This document shows, in pieces, positions 61,966 to 64,000 of a stretch of 64,000 nucleotides of DNA. A model generated the notes under the pieces. That model searched no databases and was not told where the DNA came from. It saw only the letters and a program-made list of their open reading frames with translations. This stretch comes from JBBCJR01 sp037190805. GTDB lineage: Bacteria > Pseudomonadota > Alphaproteobacteria > Sphingomonadales > Sphingomonadaceae. The position numbers and the translations under genes are program-made. Location of the stretch: assembly GCA_037190805.1 (NCBI GenBank), contig JBBCJR010000004.1, positions 248,001-312,000 of the forward strand, given 5' to 3'. The number at the start of each line of letters is the position of its first letter. The stretch's first letter is position 1.

Positions 61966-63297
61966 TCATCGCTCCCCGTCACCGCGCCGTTGGGCACGCA
62001 GACGGTCCCAATGGGCCAGGCGCTCCGCGATTTTCGCCTCGAACCCGCGCGGGCTGGGGCTGTAGAAACGCTGGGCCGACATCTCCTCGGGCCAATAGTC
62101 GTCGCCCGAGAACGCATCCGGCGCGTCATGGTCATAGGCATAGTCGCGGCCATAGCCGATGTCCTTCATCAGCCGGGTGGGCGCGTTGAGGATGGTTTTC
62201 GGCGGCATCAGCGAACCGGTGTCTCGCGCCGATCGTTTCGCCGCCTTCTCGGCGACATAGGCCGCGTTCGATTTCGGCGCCGTGGCCAGATAGAGCGTCG
62301 CCTGGACGATCGCCAACTCGCCCTCCGGCGAGCCCAGGAACTCGAACGCGTCCTTGGCGGCCAAGCACTGGACCAGCGCCTGCGGGTCGGCAAGCCCGAC
62401 ATCCTCGGACGCGAATCGCACCAGCCGGCGCAGCAGGTAGAGCGGCTCCTCCCCCGCAACCAGCATCCGCGCCAGATAATAGAGCGCCGCCTGCGGGTCC
62501 GATCCGCGCAGGCTTTTGTGAAGCGCGGAGATGAGGTTGTAATGCCCCTCGCGGTCCTTGTCATAGACCGCCACCCGGCGATGCAGCAGCGCCGACAGGC
62601 CGGCGGGATCGAGCGGCGCATCGATCGCGATCGAGAACAGTGTCTCCGCCTGATTGAGCAGGAAACGGCCGTCGCCGTCGGCCGTTGCCACCAGCGCCTC
62701 GCGCGCCGCCGACGTCAGCGGCAGCACCCGGCCCTCGGTCGCCTCGGCCCGCTCCAACAGTTGGTCGAGCGCCCCGCTGTCCAGCCGGCCCAGGATCAAC
62801 ACCTGGCAACGCGACAGCAGGGCGGCGTTCAGCTCGAAGCTCGGATTCTCGGTCGTAGCGCCGACGAGCACGACGGTCCCGTCCTCGACATAGGGCAGGA
62901 AGCCGTCCTGCTGCGCCCGGTTGAAACGGTGGATCTCGTCCACGAACAGCAGCGTCCGCTTGCCGGCACGGGCATGGTCCCGCGCCTCGGCAAAAGCTTT
63001 CTTCAAATCCGCGACGCCCGAGAAGACGGCCGATATGGCGGCGAAGCGCAAGCCGACCGCATCGGCCAGCAGCCGCGCGATCGTGGTCTTGCCAGTGCCC
63101 GGCGGCCCCCACAGGATCATCGACGACAATCGTCCGGCCGCGACCATGCGGCCGATCGCGCCGTCTGCCCCCGTCAGATGACTTTGACCGACAACATCAG
63201 CCAAGGCGCGCGGCCGCAAACGCTCGGCCAACGGAGCGTTGTCCGGCAGCGTTGATGTCGCATCGGGAACGGAATCGTCGGTGAAGAGGTCGGCCAT
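61966..63297 (-). CDS. rarA: replication-associated recombination protein A
   Basis: A 443-aa AAA+ clamp-loader-like ATPase acting at stalled replication forks. Walker A WGPPGTGKTT (63-72), Walker B TLLFVDEIHRFN, sensor region LVGATTENPSFELN, and the C-terminal MgsA domain (ISALHKSLRGSDPQAALYYLARML). Length normal. Confidence 0.94.
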   Translation of the reverse strand: MADLFTDDSVPDATSTLPDNAPLAERLRPRALADVVGQSHLTGADGAIGRMVAAGRLSSMILWGPPGTGKTTIARLLADAVGLRFAAISAVFSGVADLKKAFAEARDHARAGKRTLLFVDEIHRFNRAQQDGFLPYVEDGTVVLVGATTENPSFELNAALLSRCQVLILGRLDSGALDQLLERAEATEGRVLPLTSAAREALVATADGDGRFLLNQAETLFSIAIDAPLDPAGLSALLHRRVAVYDKDREGHYNLISALHKSLRGSDPQAALYYLARMLVAGEEPLYLLRRLVRFASEDVGLADPQALVQCLAAKDAFEFLGSPEGELAIVQATLYLATAPKSNAAYVAEKAAKRSARDTGSLMPPKTILNAPTRLMKDIGYGRDYAYDHDAPDAFSGDDYWPEEMSAQRFYSPSPRGFEAKIAERLAHWDRLRAQRRGDGER

Positions 63298-63362
63298 GCA
63301 CCTTTATATAGGCGCAGGAGGGTCAAAAGATGAGGGCACGAATCTTCTTGCAAAGATCGTTT

Positions 63363-63376
63363 TAAGATATATCTTA
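63363..63376. promoter_or_regulatory. palindrome upstream of the PadR/YqjI-like gene
   Basis: TAAGATATATCTTA is a perfect 14-nt palindrome 26 nt before the PadR start codon, in an AT-rich gap. PadR proteins typically autoregulate through short AT-rich palindromes. Candidate operator. Confidence 0.6.
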
Positions 63377-63402
63377 GACCTGTCTTTAACGAAGGAGATT
63401 TT

Positions 63403-63987
63403 ATGCGTGGACATATCCACCACCCTCATCCCCACGTCCGTCGTCACGGTAATGCCATGATGGCGATGGTCCGCCATGGTCATTGGCGCGATGATGCCGA
63501 GCGCTCGTTCGGGCGTGGCGGCGGCCGCCGGCGCCGGTTCGACGGCGGCGAGCTGCGCCTCATCCTGTTGAAGCTGATCGCGGACCAGCCGCGCCACGGC
63601 TATGATCTCATCCGCGCGATCGAGGAACTCAGCGGCGGCGCCTATGCGCCCAGTCCAGGCGTCATCTATCCGACCCTCACCTTGCTGACCGACATGGGCC
63701 TGGTCGAGGAGCGGCCCGACGGCGGCGCGCGCAAGCTGCTGGCGATTACCAAGGCCGGCACGGACCACCTGACCGAACAGCGCGACGCTGTGGATACCGC
63801 CTTCGCCCGTCTGTCCGCTCTCGCTGCGGATCGGGAGAAGACGGACGCCGCCCCGATCCGCCGGGCAATGCACAATCTCAAGTCGGTGCTCGAGCACCGA
63901 CTGATTCAGCATGGGGTGGACAAGAATACCTTGCTTGCTGCGGCCGCGTTGATCGACGAGGCTGCCGGCAAGATCGAAAGGCTTTGA
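63403..63987 (+). CDS. PadR-family regulator with His-rich N-terminus (YqjI-like)
   Basis: A 194-aa protein. The N-terminal 30 residues carry eight His (positions 4, 6, 7, 9, 11, 15, 25, 27), a likely metal site. Then comes GRGGGRRRRFDGGELRLILLKL and the winged-helix PadR domain (SPGVIYPTLTLLTDMGLVEE). This layout matches YqjI, the nickel- and iron-linked repressor of the yqjH ferric-siderophore reductase in E. coli. AAGGAG lies 6 nt before the ATG. A new gene opens 1 nt after its stop. Confidence 0.88.
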   Translation: MRGHIHHPHPHVRRHGNAMMAMVRHGHWRDDAERSFGRGGGRRRRFDGGELRLILLKLIADQPRHGYDLIRAIEELSGGAYAPSPGVIYPTLTLLTDMGLVEERPDGGARKLLAITKAGTDHLTEQRDAVDTAFARLSALAADREKTDAAPIRRAMHNLKSVLEHRLIQHGVDKNTLLAAAALIDEAAGKIERL

Positions 63988-63988
63988 T

Positions 63989-64000
63989 ATGACCCTCGCC
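63989..64000 (+). CDS. start of a downstream gene, partial
   Basis: ATG ACC CTC GCC begins 1 nt after the PadR stop and runs off the window. Only four codons are visible. By analogy with yqjI-yqjH it may be a siderophore-interacting ferric reductase; this is inference. Confidence 0.35.

Overview
The window looks like ordinary chromosome of a Sphingomonas-type alphaproteobacterium (inference). It is GC-rich and carries a zeaxanthin-type carotenoid cluster (crtY-crtI-crtB plus crtZ) with an added sterol-desaturase-family gene. It also has an ATP12 chaperone gene, DUF2794, two TonB-dependent receptors and sigma-EcfG-like promoters (GGAAC-N16/17-CGT). Genes are tightly packed, with many ATGA or TTGA stop/start overlaps. 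I saw no tRNA, rRNA, IS element, phage gene or CRISPR array.

Layout. 1-5 kb: end of a PhaC-like hydrolase, thiolase, PRC-barrel stress protein, NYN-LOTUS protein coupled to glutamate-cysteine ligase. 4.5-8.4 kb: small stress protein, YpfJ-type metallopeptidase, small membrane protein, and two paralogous Tyr/Gly-rich lipoproteins behind a duplicated promoter element. 8.4-11.5 kb: nrdA, a 56-residue ORF, nrdB. 11.5-17.3 kb: MBL-fold hydrolase, N-acetyltransferase, 2OG-Fe(II) oxygenase, uvrB, a 49-aa protein. 17.3-25.3 kb: a TonB-dependent receptor and the carotenoid genes. 25.3-35.4 kb: housekeeping genes (GNAT, pgi, lepB-rnc-era, tonB, pgsA, moaDE, oxyR/ahpCD, serine acetyltransferase, DUF2794).

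35.4-42.7 kb forms an iron/redox block: a PepSY membrane protein, a DUF2271 protein with a flavinylation motif, ApbE, a second tonB, a siderophore-type receptor behind a Fur-box-like element, then dinB with a LexA-like box. 42.7-52.5 kb: MFS efflux, small stress membrane protein, cytochrome c, lipoprotein, LysR regulator, ABC-2 exporter, ABC-F ATPase, amidohydrolase, YbdD-like protein. 52.6-57.3 kb: a tandem glycine riboswitch followed by gcvT-gcvH-gcvPA-gcvPB. 57.3-64 kb: ATP12, HAD phosphatase, PaiB-like protein, RluC/D synthase and crcB in one minus-strand run, then a DUF429-like protein, rarA, and a His-rich YqjI-like PadR regulator.

The most informative signals beyond gene calls are these. 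(1) The riboswitch has a downstream segment that can pair with the 3' P1 strand of aptamer 2 and cover the gcvT ribosome-binding site. (2) Three EcfG-type promoters mark small stress proteins. (3) The PepSY-DUF2271-ApbE operon carries a DGISGAT flavinylation motif in the DUF2271 protein. (4) The palindrome-plus-TTCA-repeat element is duplicated in front of the two lipoprotein paralogs. No wholly new defence or mobile system was found; the novelty is mostly regulatory or in small proteins.
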